A stretch of 64,000 nt of DNA from positions 124,001 through 188,000 of the forward strand of contig NZ_JABBFY010000001.1 in assembly GCF_012927115.1 (NCBI RefSeq), read 5' to 3'. Below are positions 22,336 to 30,933 of the stretch, piece by piece (position 1 is the first letter of the stretch; every line of letters starts with the position of its first letter). Source of the DNA: Sphingomonas sp. G-3-2-10. GTDB lineage: Bacteria; Pseudomonadota; Alphaproteobacteria; Sphingomonadales; Sphingomonadaceae. The notes beneath the pieces are model-generated. The model saw nothing but the letters and a program-made list of their open reading frames with translations. It did no database searches and was not told the origin of the DNA. The position numbers and the translations under genes were made by a program.

Positions 22336-23604
22336 ATGACCGTCGATTGCACCGAGCGCCCGCTCGTACAGGATGTGAACGACTGGCTGGCGCTGCGTCC
22401 CGATGCGCCGCTGGACCGCTGGGGTGTTTATGCCCGGCTGCGCAACGAAGCGCCGATGTTCCAGATGGGCGACATCTATTTCCTGTCGCGCCATGCCGAT
22501 TGTTCGGCGGTGCTGCGCGATCATCGCAATTTCGCCAGCGGGTTCGATCCGGAGGGCGAGCGGGTGCAGGCAGTGATGCGCGGCCTCGATCCCGAGCGGC
22601 GCGCGAAATATCAGGAAGTGCTCGAGCATCAGCTGCGCTGGCTCACGTCCAGCAATGGCGAGAAGCATGTCGCGTTGCGCACGCTGGCCACGCGCGTCTT
22701 CTCCATGCGAGCGATCGAGGACATGCGCGCGCGGGTGCAGCGCGAAGTGGACGAGCGGCTGGAGGAGCTGGCCTCGCGCGACAGCGTCGAGATCATTTCC
22801 GAATTCGCCTACCAGCTTCCGCTGACGATCATCTCGGAAATGCTCGATATTCCCGAAGACGTGCGCGAGAGCATCCACACGTCATGGCAGAGCATGGTCA
22901 AGCTGATCGGCAATCCGCCCGAGCAGGTGCCGCTGGTGATCGACGAGGTCCATGCCGGGATGCGCGAACTGGAATCGCGGCTGAAGCATACGTTCGACCT
23001 GCGGCGCGGGCAGCAGACGACCGACCTGCTCAAGCGGATGCTGGAAGCGCAGGAGGATCAGGGCGGCGCGCTGTCTGAAAAGGATGTGATGGGCATCGTC
23101 GCCCAGATGGTGATCGCGGGGCACCAGACGACGCAGGACACGATCGGCAACGCCCTGCTGGAACTGTTCACCCACCGCGAGCAATGGGACGCGATCCGCG
23201 CGGACCCGGAGCTGATCCCGAACGCGGTCGAGGAGATCCTGCGCTATCGCACGCCGGGCCAGATGGTCTCGCGCAACGCCCAGGCCGACATGCAGGTCGG
23301 CGAACATTTCATCCCCGCCGGGAGCCGGGTGACCTGCCTGCTCGGTTCGGCCAATCGCGACGCCGAGGTGTTTCCGGAGCCAGACCGGTTCGACATCACC
23401 CGCGCGAACGCCCGCCAGCATCTGGCGTTTTCGTCCGGGGTGCATTTCTGCCTGGGCGCGTCGCTGTCGCGGATGGAAGTCTCGATCTTCCTCAAGAGCT
23501 TTTCGCAGCGCTTTCCGGACGCGCATCTCGAGACGCGCAACCCGGAATGGCTGGCCAACAGCTTCCTGTTGGGGCTGGAGGAACTGCGCGTGCGCCTTCG
23601 CTGA
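22336..23604 (+). CDS. Cytochrome P450
   Basis: This 422-residue soluble bacterial P450 has the oxygen-binding I-helix AGHQTTQD near residue 260, the K-helix ExxR as EEILR near 298 and the heme loop FSSGVHFCLG with the cysteine ligand near 371. The protein should hydroxylate or demethylate a small hydrophobic substrate using electrons from a ferredoxin and reductase. Neither of these is encoded in the cluster, so they must come from elsewhere. The promoter carries the tandem IclR operator. Together with the TonB receptor, EthD-like protein, CoA-transferase and lyase, it is probably the first oxidising step of a degradation route. Confidence 0.95.
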   Translation: MTVDCTERPLVQDVNDWLALRPDAPLDRWGVYARLRNEAPMFQMGDIYFLSRHADCSAVLRDHRNFASGFDPEGERVQAVMRGLDPERRAKYQEVLEHQLRWLTSSNGEKHVALRTLATRVFSMRAIEDMRARVQREVDERLEELASRDSVEIISEFAYQLPLTIISEMLDIPEDVRESIHTSWQSMVKLIGNPPEQVPLVIDEVHAGMRELESRLKHTFDLRRGQQTTDLLKRMLEAQEDQGGALSEKDVMGIVAQMVIAGHQTTQDTIGNALLELFTHREQWDAIRADPELIPNAVEEILRYRTPGQMVSRNAQADMQVGEHFIPAGSRVTCLLGSANRDAEVFPEPDRFDITRANARQHLAFSSGVHFCLGASLSRMEVSIFLKSFSQRFPDAHLETRNPEWLANSFLLGLEELRVRLR

Positions 23605-23615
23605 AGGCGGCTGGG

Positions 23616-24401
23616 TCAGTCCGCTTTCGCGCCGTCGCAGTCGATTGCGGCGGCGGCGGCGCCCGACAGGATGAAGCCGATCGGCTGCGTCGTTTCTTCC
23701 TGCAGATGCCCGATCAGTCCCGCCGTGCGTGCGAGCAGGGAAATGCCTTTGAGCGCCGCGAGCGGGAAGCCCGCATCGAGCATCACCCCGGCGATCGCAC
23801 CGTTGACGTTGATGGGCAGCGATCGCCCGATCGCTTCGGGCAGCGCCGCCGAGACGGTGTCGAGCATTGCGCAATGCGCGCCGGCCATGCCCTGTTCGCG
23901 GGCGATCGCGATCAGGCGATGCGCGCGCGGATCGCCGCCGGCATGTTGGGGATGGCCGAGGCCTGGGACGGCGAGCCGCTGCGCGCGCAGTTCGGCGATG
24001 GCGGCACGCGCCGCGGCTTCGGGCGACGACGCCCCGCTTGCCGCGACGCAGGAGGCGAGGAACTGGCCGGCCTTCTCCGCACTGCCCAGGACGACCGAAC
24101 CGCATCCCAGCAGCCCGGCGGCGACCGCGCCCTGCATGGCTTCGGGGGCAGCGGCATAGGTCATGCGCGCGGCGACGACGCTGGGCACCAGGCCATGTTC
24201 GGCGATCGCGGTCAGCACCGCGTCGGCCATCACGCGTTGCGGCGGGGTCGGCAGCGTGCCGGTGACCAGCAGCCAGAAATAGCTGGTGAAATCGACCTTG
24301 CCGATCACCTCGCTGCACAGGTCGAGGCCGCGCACGGTGATGGTTTCGGCGTCCGAGGTGCAGATCGCCGAGAAGGGTTTGTCCTGTTTTCCGATGCGCA
24401 T
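23616..24401 (-). CDS. Citrate-synthase-like protein (citryl-CoA-lyase type)
   Basis: This 261-residue protein is a short member of the citrate synthase superfamily. GLGHPQHAGGDPRA near residue 160 contains the histidine of the oxaloacetate-binding loop, and NVNGAIAGVMLDAGFP near 215 has the catalytic aspartate. Standard citrate synthases are about 430 residues, so the large domain is reduced, as in proteins annotated citryl-CoA lyases. Such enzymes make or cleave a C-C bond between a CoA thioester and a 2-oxo acid. It is divergent from the CoA-transferase gene with a tandem operator between. The start at 24401 is chosen because longer readings run across the operator. Confidence 0.8.
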   Translation of the reverse strand: MRIGKQDKPFSAICTSDAETITVRGLDLCSEVIGKVDFTSYFWLLVTGTLPTPPQRVMADAVLTAIAEHGLVPSVVAARMTYAAAPEAMQGAVAAGLLGCGSVVLGSAEKAGQFLASCVAASGASSPEAAARAAIAELRAQRLAVPGLGHPQHAGGDPRAHRLIAIAREQGMAGAHCAMLDTVSAALPEAIGRSLPINVNGAIAGVMLDAGFPLAALKGISLLARTAGLIGHLQEETTQPIGFILSGAAAAAIDCDGAKAD

Positions 24402-24418
24402 CGTCGTCCGATCACTTT

Positions 24419-24452
24419 TTTCGTTTTGCGAAGTTGTAACCGCTATCCGAAA
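24419..24452. promoter_or_regulatory. Tandem IclR-type operator 4 (lyase / CoA-transferase divergent promoter)
   Basis: TTTCGTTTTGCGAAG at 24419-24433 and AACCGCTATCCGAAA at 24438-24452 fit TTTCG-N5-CGAAA with one and three mismatches, centres 19 bp apart. They lie in the 131-bp gap between two divergent catabolic genes and could control both. Confidence 0.7.
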
Positions 24453-24532
24453 AGTGTAGCAGGCTGTCAAGGCAAGGCGCGGTGCGCCGAGTTGCCAGAA
24501 ACCAGACCGCAGCGGCCTGGCCGGGGAGAATG

Positions 24533-25687
24533 ATGCCAAAACCGCTTCACGATATTACCGTCCTCGAAATGGGCACCTTCATCACCGGTCCGGCGACCGG
24601 AATGCTCCTCGCGGACATGGGGGCGCGAGTGATCAAGGTGGAGCGCCCGGACGGTGGCGATCCGTTTCGCGCCTATCAGGGGTCGCTCTACGCCCCGCAT
24701 TTCCAGACCTATAATCGCAACAAAGAGTCGATCACGCTCAACACGCGCGAGCCGGAGGATCTGGCGGCGCTGGACGCGCTGGTTCGCGACGCCGATGTGT
24801 TCATCCAGAATTTCCGGCCCGGCGTGGCCGAGCGGCTTGGCGTGTCGGCGGAGCGGCTGCGGGCGATCAACCCGCGGCTGATCTATTGCTCGATCTCCGG
24901 CTTCGGGCCCGACGGTCCCGACCGCGACCGGCCCGCGTTCGACACGGTGGCACAGGCGGCGAGCGGATTCCTGCGCCTGCTGGTCAATCCCGCGCATCCG
25001 CGCGTGGTAGGGCCGGCGATCGCGGATTCGCTGACCGGTTTCTACGCGGCCTATGGCGTGATCTCGGCGCTGTACGAGCGTGCGAAGACGGGCAAGGGAC
25101 GGCTGGTCGAGACGTCGATGTTCGAAGCGATGTGCCACTTCAACCTTGACGACTTTACGCATCTTCTCTCCGCCGGCGAAGTGATGGGGCCGCATAGTAG
25201 GCCGCACGTGTCGCAATCCTATGTGTTCCAGTGCGCCGATGGGCTGTGGCTGGCGCTGCACATGTCGTCGCCGCCGAAATTCTGGGAGAATCTCGCCGCG
25301 GCAGTGGGCGAGGCGGACCTGTTGCAGCGGCCCGGTTTCGAATCGCGCGATGCGCGCATCACCCATTACGAACAGGTGGTGGAGCAGCTCGCTCCGCTGT
25401 TCGCGGCGCATCCGCGCGACTGGTGGACCGAGCGCCTCGCGAAGCACGAAGTGCCGCATTCGCCGGTGCTCGATTCGAGCGAAGTGATCGACAGCGCGCA
25501 GGCGAAGCATCTGGGAATCGTCATCGAAGGCGAGGGGCCGGAAGGGAGATTCCGCACGATCCGGTCACCGATCAGTTTCGACGGCCAGCATGACGAAGCG
25601 GTCGTCGCGCCGCCCGTGCTGGGTCAGGACAACGATGCTATTCTGCAACGAACGAACATAAAAAGAGTGGTTTCCGCGGGCGAATAG
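24533..25687 (+). CDS. Class III CoA-transferase (CaiB/BaiF family)
   Basis: This 384-residue protein has the family start ITVLEMGTFITGPATGMLLA and DMGARVIKVERPDGGDPFR. The segment SLNTREPEDL-like is followed by ADVFIQNFRPGVAERLG and SISGFGPDGPDRDRPAFD, where the catalytic aspartate (about residue 136) sits in FDTVAQAASG. It moves CoA from a thioester to an organic acid. Two adjacent ATGs exist; the second (24533) has the better spacing from GGGGAG. Its divergent neighbour is the citrate-synthase-like gene, so a plausible sequence is acid activation followed by C-C cleavage; this is inference. Confidence 0.92.
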   Translation: MPKPLHDITVLEMGTFITGPATGMLLADMGARVIKVERPDGGDPFRAYQGSLYAPHFQTYNRNKESITLNTREPEDLAALDALVRDADVFIQNFRPGVAERLGVSAERLRAINPRLIYCSISGFGPDGPDRDRPAFDTVAQAASGFLRLLVNPAHPRVVGPAIADSLTGFYAAYGVISALYERAKTGKGRLVETSMFEAMCHFNLDDFTHLLSAGEVMGPHSRPHVSQSYVFQCADGLWLALHMSSPPKFWENLAAAVGEADLLQRPGFESRDARITHYEQVVEQLAPLFAAHPRDWWTERLAKHEVPHSPVLDSSEVIDSAQAKHLGIVIEGEGPEGRFRTIRSPISFDGQHDEAVVAPPVLGQDNDAILQRTNIKRVVSAGE

Positions 25688-25718
25688 CCCGGGTCGCCGA
25701 AGAGGGAAGGATGATGGA

Positions 25719-26267
25719 ATGACGAAGACGCTGCCGGGCCGGCTTCACCACACGGCCTATGTCACCAAGGATCTGGAAGCGACGCGGGCCTTTTACGAGG
25801 ACGTGATCGGGCTGCCGCTGGTCGCGACCTATTGCGAGGCCGACGAGCTGTTCGGCAAGGAACGCGTCTATTGCCACTGCTTTTTCGAGCTGGCCGACGG
25901 CAGCGCGCTGGCCTTCTTCCAGTTCGCCGATCCGGCCGATCAGGCCGAGTTCGGGCCGGAAATGCCGCAGTCGCCCTTCCATCACATCGCGCTGCACGTC
26001 GACGCCGAGACTCAGGCGGCGCTGGAGCAGCGGATCGCCGAGCGCGGCATCCGCGAGCCGGACACCTATGTGCTCGAGCATGGCTATTGCCGCTCGGTCT
26101 ATATCAAGGATCCCAACGGCATGATCCTGGAGTTCACCTACGACGCGCCCGCCGCGCTCGAAGGAGACGCAGAGCGTCGCGCGACGGCCCATGCCGAGCT
26201 GCGCCGCTGGCTGGCGGGCGATCACAGCAACAACAACCAGTTCCGCGCCGGAGCACACGCGGCCTGA
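25719..26267 (+). CDS. VOC-superfamily protein (glyoxalase/extradiol-dioxygenase fold)
   Basis: This 182-residue protein has the two beta-alpha-beta-beta-beta units of the vicinal oxygen chelate fold. The metal-binding residues are visible: His in LHHTAYVTKDLEATRAFY near residue 8, His in FHHIALHVDAE near 89 and Glu in ILEFTYDAP near 138. It is in line with the CoA-transferase gene, 31 nt downstream, and probably co-transcribed. Members include ring-cleavage dioxygenases, glyoxalases and epimerases, so the reaction is open. A C-C cleavage or isomerisation step in the same pathway is possible. Confidence 0.8.
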   Translation: MTKTLPGRLHHTAYVTKDLEATRAFYEDVIGLPLVATYCEADELFGKERVYCHCFFELADGSALAFFQFADPADQAEFGPEMPQSPFHHIALHVDAETQAALEQRIAERGIREPDTYVLEHGYCRSVYIKDPNGMILEFTYDAPAALEGDAERRATAHAELRRWLAGDHSNNNQFRAGAHAA

Positions 26268-26428
26268 GCGCCGCAGCGGCGCGCGAGTAGAAAAGGAAGC
26301 GCGTTCAACGGACGCCGGGAGCGATCCCGGCGCGCCGGACGGCTGCCCACGCCCGTGACGCGGACGGGCGCCGGCCCCGCTCAAGCCGCCAAATCGCCCG
26401 TTGCATCGAATAGGTAACAATGATAGCA

Positions 26429-26462
26429 ATTCGTTTATCGAAGCAGATTTCGATATACGAAA
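26429..26462. promoter_or_regulatory. Tandem IclR-type operator 5 (TonB receptor promoter)
   Basis: ATTCGTTTATCGAAG at 26429-26443 and TTTCGATATACGAAA at 26448-26462 are centred 19 bp apart; the second is perfect and identical to the main site before the P450 gene. They lie 64 bp before the ATG of the TonB receptor at 26527, in a 259-bp gene-free stretch that otherwise holds only short GC hairpins near 26268-26282. Confidence 0.8.
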
Positions 26463-26526
26463 TTTAGAAAAAGCCTGACCGGGTCGTCGAATATCGCCGG
26501 GGACAGCGCAAAAAATGGGAGGTTGT

Positions 26527-29415
26527 ATGAAGGGAAAAATCACTTCCATCCGGCTACGGATGCTGTGCGGCGCGGCGTGCCTGATCGCGCTGGCCCCGGT
26601 CGCTGCGCAGGCGCAGGACGCGCCTGCCGAGACCCCGGCCGAAACCGACGATACGCAGACCGCAGCCGATCCGGGTAACGCGATCGTCGTGACCGGATCG
26701 CGCATCGTTCGTGACGGCTATCAGGCGCCGACCCCGGTGACGGTCGCCACGTCGGACGATCTGCTTAAGGCGGCCCCGGCGAGCATCCCGGACGGCCTCA
26801 ACAAGCTGCCCCAGTTCGTCGGCTCGGCGGGTCCCAACCGCAGCTCGACCACCTTCGCGACGCCCAATCACGGCAATATCCTCAATCTGCGCGGTCTGGG
26901 CGGCATCCGCACGCTGATCCTGATCGACGGCGTGCGCGCATCGCCCTCGACCTATCTCGGCACCGTCAATGTCGACCTGTTCCCGCAACTGCTGACCCAG
27001 CGCGTCGACATCGTCACGGCGGGTGCATCGGCATCCTATGGCTCGGACGCGGTCGCCGGCGTGGTGAACTTCGTCCTCGATACCAAGTTCAACGGCGTAA
27101 AGGGCGTCGCGCAGGCGGGCATTTCCGGCCGTGGCGACAATGCGACCAACCGGCTGGGCCTGGCCGGCGGGTTCAACCTGACCGATCGCGTCCATGTGTT
27201 GCTCAGCTACGAGCATATCCAGAGCGACGGCTATCTGGTCAGCGACCGGCCCGAACTGGCGCAGCAGGGCATCGCGGTGGGATCGGTGATCGGCGGCGGC
27301 GCGCCGGGATCGGCATCCAATCCGCTGCACTTCGTGACCGGCGCTCGCTATAATTTCGCCAGCTTCGGCGGCCTGGTCAGCACCGGGCCGTTCGCCAACA
27401 CGGTGTTCCTCAACGGCCCGAACAATTACCGGACCGCGATTGCGGGTACGCCGACCGGCTCGACGGGCTTCTTCACCGGCAACAGCGATTATTATTATGC
27501 GCCGGGCAGCGTGTCGGCGAGCGCGGCGACGAAGAGCGACTCGGTGTTCGGCCGCATCGATTTCGAAGCGACCGACGATGTCACGATCTTCGCGCAGTTC
27601 ATGGGTGCCAAGTCCGACATCAGCTATAACTCGCTGCCCAACCTGCTGCTGACCCCGGCGATCTTCAGCGGCAACGCGTTCCTGCCCGCGCCGCTGCAAA
27701 CCCAGTTGACCAACACCGGCACGGCTTCATTCACGCTGCGCAAGCTGTTTGACGAATTCGGCCCGATCACCGGCTATGAGACGATCTACAATTGGCAGGC
27801 GATCGCGGGCGCCAAGGGGCGCATCGGCGGCTTCGACTGGAACCTCGCTTACTCGCGGGGCAGCACGATCTTCAAGTTCCGCCAGCCGGGCCAGTTCGAA
27901 CAGACCAAGCTCGCGGCGGCGCTGGACGCGGTGTTCGACGGCAGCGGTAACATCGTCTGCCGTCCGACGCTGAGCGCCGACCCGGCGGTGCGCGCGCGCT
28001 ATGCCGGGTGCGTTCCGCTCAATCCGTTCGGCTATGGTTCGGCATCCGCGGCTGCGCGCGATTATGTGATGGGCACCTCGACCTACCGGGCCGAGATGAT
28101 CACCGACAATGTCGTGTTCGGCGTGTCGGGCGATCTGTTCGAGCTTCCCGCGGGGCCCCTGTCGATCGCGGTGGGCGGCGAGTATCGCGAGCAGAGCCTG
28201 AAGCTGACCTCGAACTCCGATCCCGCCGTGTTGCAGGACAATACCGGCCTGCGCGGCCTGGCGGCGAACGCGACGCGTTTCTACCTGACCAACACCGGCA
28301 TCGCGAACGGTTCGAGCAACGTGAAGGAAGTGTTCGGCGAAATCGCGATCCCCGTGCTGAAGGATACGCCGTTCTTCCAGTCGCTCGATCTGAGCGCGGC
28401 GATCCGTTATGCCGATTACAGCACCAGCGGCGGCGTCACGACGTGGAAGCTGGGCGGCATCTGGGCGCCGACCGACGGCCTGAAGTTCCGTGCGACGCGA
28501 TCGCGCGACATCCGCGCGCCAACCCTGTTCGATCTGTTCGCCGGGGCGCAGTTCATCCAGACCGCGACGCTCGATCCGCACACCAACACCAACGGATCCT
28601 ATTTCCAGCGGTCGAGCGGCAATTCCGCGCTGAAGCCGGAAGTGGCGGATACGCTGAGCATCGGCCTGGTGGCGCAGCCGGCGTTCCTGCCGGGGTTCGC
28701 GCTGTCGGTCGACGCGTACAAGATCCGGATCAACGGTGCGATCTCGACGCTGAGCGCGGCGCAGATCCTGCAGGACTGCGAGGATAGCGGCGGAACGGCG
28801 CCGTCCTGCGCGGCGATCACGCGGCCCTTGCCCTTCTCCGACCGGACCGCGGCCAATTTCCCGACCGAAGTGCGCGTCGCGGGCGTCAACATCTCGACGA
28901 TCGAGACGCAGGGGATCGATTTCGATGCGTCGTACCGCACGAACATCGGCGAGGATCGCCTCGCGCTGCGTCTCTATGCGACGTACGTGCATCGCTATCG
29001 CACCCGCCTGAGCGGCAACCAGCCGGTGATCGAATATGCCGGTTACAGCACGCTGGGCGGCCGTTCGGACACGACGATCCCCAACTTCAAGGGCAGCTTC
29101 AGCGTCAGCTACGAAGCGAAGAATTTCGGGATCTTCGTCCAGGAAGGCTTGATCGGCCGGATCCGGATGGGACCGACTTTGCGCTATGCCGAGGAGGATC
29201 TGCCGCCGGTGTTGAATACCGACGTCACGCTGACGCTGCGTCCCGAGATGATCCGTGGACGGGGTGAGTTCTTCCTGACGGTGAACAACCTGTTCGATCG
29301 GACCCCGCCGCAATTCTATGTGAACACGGTGCCGGGGCTCGGCGCGGGAACGCTTATCAACCTGTACGATACCACCGGGCGGCAGTTCACCGCCGGGGTT
29401 CGCTTCAACTTCTGA
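26527..29415 (+). CDS. TonB-dependent receptor of the IclR regulon
   Basis: This 962-residue outer-membrane receptor has a signal peptide (ends ...APVAAQAQ, about residue 30), a TonB-box-like AIVVTGSRI and a plug domain at about 55-170 with NLRGLGGIRTLILIDGVRA and ASASYGSDAVAGVVNFVLD. A 22-strand barrel follows, ending in the typical aromatic GVRFNF. The GTTG-spaced GGGAGG before ATG 26527 decides the start. Such receptors import large or scarce molecules with energy from TonB. The promoter carries the same tandem operator as the P450 gene, so it probably brings in the substrate of this pathway. Confidence 0.93.
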   Translation: MKGKITSIRLRMLCGAACLIALAPVAAQAQDAPAETPAETDDTQTAADPGNAIVVTGSRIVRDGYQAPTPVTVATSDDLLKAAPASIPDGLNKLPQFVGSAGPNRSSTTFATPNHGNILNLRGLGGIRTLILIDGVRASPSTYLGTVNVDLFPQLLTQRVDIVTAGASASYGSDAVAGVVNFVLDTKFNGVKGVAQAGISGRGDNATNRLGLAGGFNLTDRVHVLLSYEHIQSDGYLVSDRPELAQQGIAVGSVIGGGAPGSASNPLHFVTGARYNFASFGGLVSTGPFANTVFLNGPNNYRTAIAGTPTGSTGFFTGNSDYYYAPGSVSASAATKSDSVFGRIDFEATDDVTIFAQFMGAKSDISYNSLPNLLLTPAIFSGNAFLPAPLQTQLTNTGTASFTLRKLFDEFGPITGYETIYNWQAIAGAKGRIGGFDWNLAYSRGSTIFKFRQPGQFEQTKLAAALDAVFDGSGNIVCRPTLSADPAVRARYAGCVPLNPFGYGSASAAARDYVMGTSTYRAEMITDNVVFGVSGDLFELPAGPLSIAVGGEYREQSLKLTSNSDPAVLQDNTGLRGLAANATRFYLTNTGIANGSSNVKEVFGEIAIPVLKDTPFFQSLDLSAAIRYADYSTSGGVTTWKLGGIWAPTDGLKFRATRSRDIRAPTLFDLFAGAQFIQTATLDPHTNTNGSYFQRSSGNSALKPEVADTLSIGLVAQPAFLPGFALSVDAYKIRINGAISTLSAAQILQDCEDSGGTAPSCAAITRPLPFSDRTAANFPTEVRVAGVNISTIETQGIDFDASYRTNIGEDRLALRLYATYVHRYRTRLSGNQPVIEYAGYSTLGGRSDTTIPNFKGSFSVSYEAKNFGIFVQEGLIGRIRMGPTLRYAEEDLPPVLNTDVTLTLRPEMIRGRGEFFLTVNNLFDRTPPQFYVNTVPGLGAGTLINLYDTTGRQFTAGVRFNF

Positions 29416-29423
29416 TCCGCAGG

Positions 29424-29458
29424 GCGGCGCCGTGGGCATGAGTCCACGGCGCCGCTTT
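29424..29458 (+). terminator. Hairpin terminator after the TonB receptor gene
   Basis: GCGGCGCCGTGG at 29424-29435 pairs perfectly with CCACGGCGCCGC at 29444-29455, followed by TTT. It begins 8 bp after the receptor stop and precedes wrbA, so it could end or reduce transcription into the next genes. Confidence 0.7.
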
Positions 29459-29478
29459 GCAACTGACAAGGAATTCCA

Positions 29479-30081
29479 ATGCCACGCGTCCTGATCCTCT
29501 ATTATTCCAGCTACGGGCATATCGAGACGCTGGCGCAGGCGATCGCGCAGGGCGTAGCAGAGGTTCCGGGCGCGGAAGCGGTGGTGAAGCGCGTGCCCGA
29601 ACTGGTGCCAGAGGAAGTGTGCAAGGCATCGGGCATCAAGACCGATCAGGCTGCACCCTTTGCCGATCCAAACGAGCTTGGCGATTATGACGCGATCATC
29701 GTCGGCACGCCGACGCGGTTCGGCAACATGGCGGCGCAGATGCGCAATTTCCTCGACCAGACCGGCGGGCTGTGGATGCGCGGCGCGCTGGTCGGCAAGG
29801 TGGGCAGCGCCTTCACTTCGACCGCGAGCCAGCATGGCGGGCAGGAGACCACGCTGATTTCGACTCAGGTGACGCTGATGCATCACGGCATGGTGATCGT
29901 CGGGCTGCCCTATAGCTGGCCGGGCAATGCGCAGATGAAGGAGATCAGCGGCGGGACGCCCTATGGAATCTCGACCATCGCCGATGCAGACGGGTCGCGG
30001 CAGCCCAGCGAGAATGAGCTGGAGGGCGCGCGCTTCCAGGGACGGCACGTCGCACAGATCGCGGCGAAGCTGGCCGCCTGA
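29479..30081 (+). CDS. wrbA: NAD(P)H:quinone oxidoreductase WrbA
   Basis: This 200-residue flavodoxin-like protein matches WrbA throughout: [19 protein letters not shown] (FMN phosphate loop), then [37 protein letters not shown] and the ending [12 protein letters not shown]. It transfers two electrons to quinones, which avoids semiquinone radicals. AAGGAA precedes the ATG. Its place behind a TonB receptor and before a hydrolase and a MetE-like gene suggests it handles quinone products of aromatic or quinonoid breakdown; this is inference. Confidence 0.95.
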   Translation: MPRVLILYYSSYGHIETLAQAIAQGVAEVPGAEAVVKRVPELVPEEVCKASGIKTDQAAPFADPNELGDYDAIIVGTPTRFGNMAAQMRNFLDQTGGLWMRGALVGKVGSAFTSTASQHGGQETTLISTQVTLMHHGMVIVGLPYSWPGNAQMKEISGGTPYGISTIADADGSRQPSENELEGARFQGRHVAQIAAKLAA

Positions 30082-30093
30082 CCGCGACCCGGC

Positions 30094-30933
30094 ATGTACT
30101 GCGCCCGCGTATCCGAGGCAGCGACAGCGGCATTTGGCGGCACGTTTAGCGATGTTCCCGTGCCGGGCGGGGCGATACGCGTCGAGACGCTGGGGCACGG
30201 CTGGCCGGTCCTGCTGCTGCACGGCTGGACGCTGGACCGCCGCGTCTGGATACCGCAGGCTCTGGCACTCGCCGATCGATACCGGATCGTGGCGCTCGAC
30301 CGGCGCGGCAATGGCGGCTCTTCCGCCCCACCCGACATGACGCGCGAGACGGATGACATTCTCGCGTTGGCGGACCAGCTGAACCTTGGCCGCTTTGCCG
30401 TGGTCGGCATGTCGCAGGGCGCGCGGGTGGCGATGCGGTTCGCGATCGATCATCCCGAACGGGTGAGTGCACTGATCGTGCAGGGCGCGCCGCTTTCCGA
30501 TCTGCCGGGCGAGGCGGAGGATGAGCCGCCGGTCGCCCGGATGGCGGCGCTGGCCGGCGCGCGGAAGATCGCGGAGATGCGTGAGCTGTGGCGCGATCAT
30601 CCGCTGATGCAGGTGAGCGGGGACGCGGCGAAGTGGCTCGATCCGATCGCCGCCGACTATGCCGGACGGGATCTGGGCGCGCGGGCCGCGCTCGATGTGA
30701 CGCAGGCCGATTGCGCGCGGATTTCCGCGCCGATACTCGCGATCACCGGCGCGAACGAACCGGCGAGCCGCCACCGGGTCGCTCGGGCGCTGGAGCGCAT
30801 TGCGGGGGCCGAGCGGCTCGACATTCCGGGCTGCGGCCATCTGTGCAATCTCGAGCGGCCGGACATCTATAACGCAGCGCTTGCCGCCTTTATCGCGGCG
30901 CATGACGGGTCAAATTCGGGGACGGTGAGATGA
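30094..30933 (+). CDS. Alpha/beta hydrolase
   Basis: This 279-residue protein has the alpha/beta-hydrolase signatures: oxyanion region LLHGWTLDRRVW, the nucleophile elbow GMSQGARVA (Ser about residue 109) and the histidine in GCGHLCNLERP near 248. The layout is that of enol-lactonases and other soluble esterases. The substrate is unknown. The gene starts 12 nt after wrbA and overlaps the next gene by 4 bp (ATGA at 30930), so wrbA, hydrolase and the MetE-like gene are one operon. Confidence 0.85.
   Translation: MYCARVSEAATAAFGGTFSDVPVPGGAIRVETLGHGWPVLLLHGWTLDRRVWIPQALALADRYRIVALDRRGNGGSSAPPDMTRETDDILALADQLNLGRFAVVGMSQGARVAMRFAIDHPERVSALIVQGAPLSDLPGEAEDEPPVARMAALAGARKIAEMRELWRDHPLMQVSGDAAKWLDPIAADYAGRDLGARAALDVTQADCARISAPILAITGANEPASRHRVARALERIAGAERLDIPGCGHLCNLERPDIYNAALAAFIAAHDGSNSGTVR

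Noticed and set aside
27727-30903. Minus-strand open frame of 1,058 codons opposite the TonB receptor, wrbA and hydrolase genes
   Set aside because: It is antisense to three recognised genes and has no motif or ribosome site.
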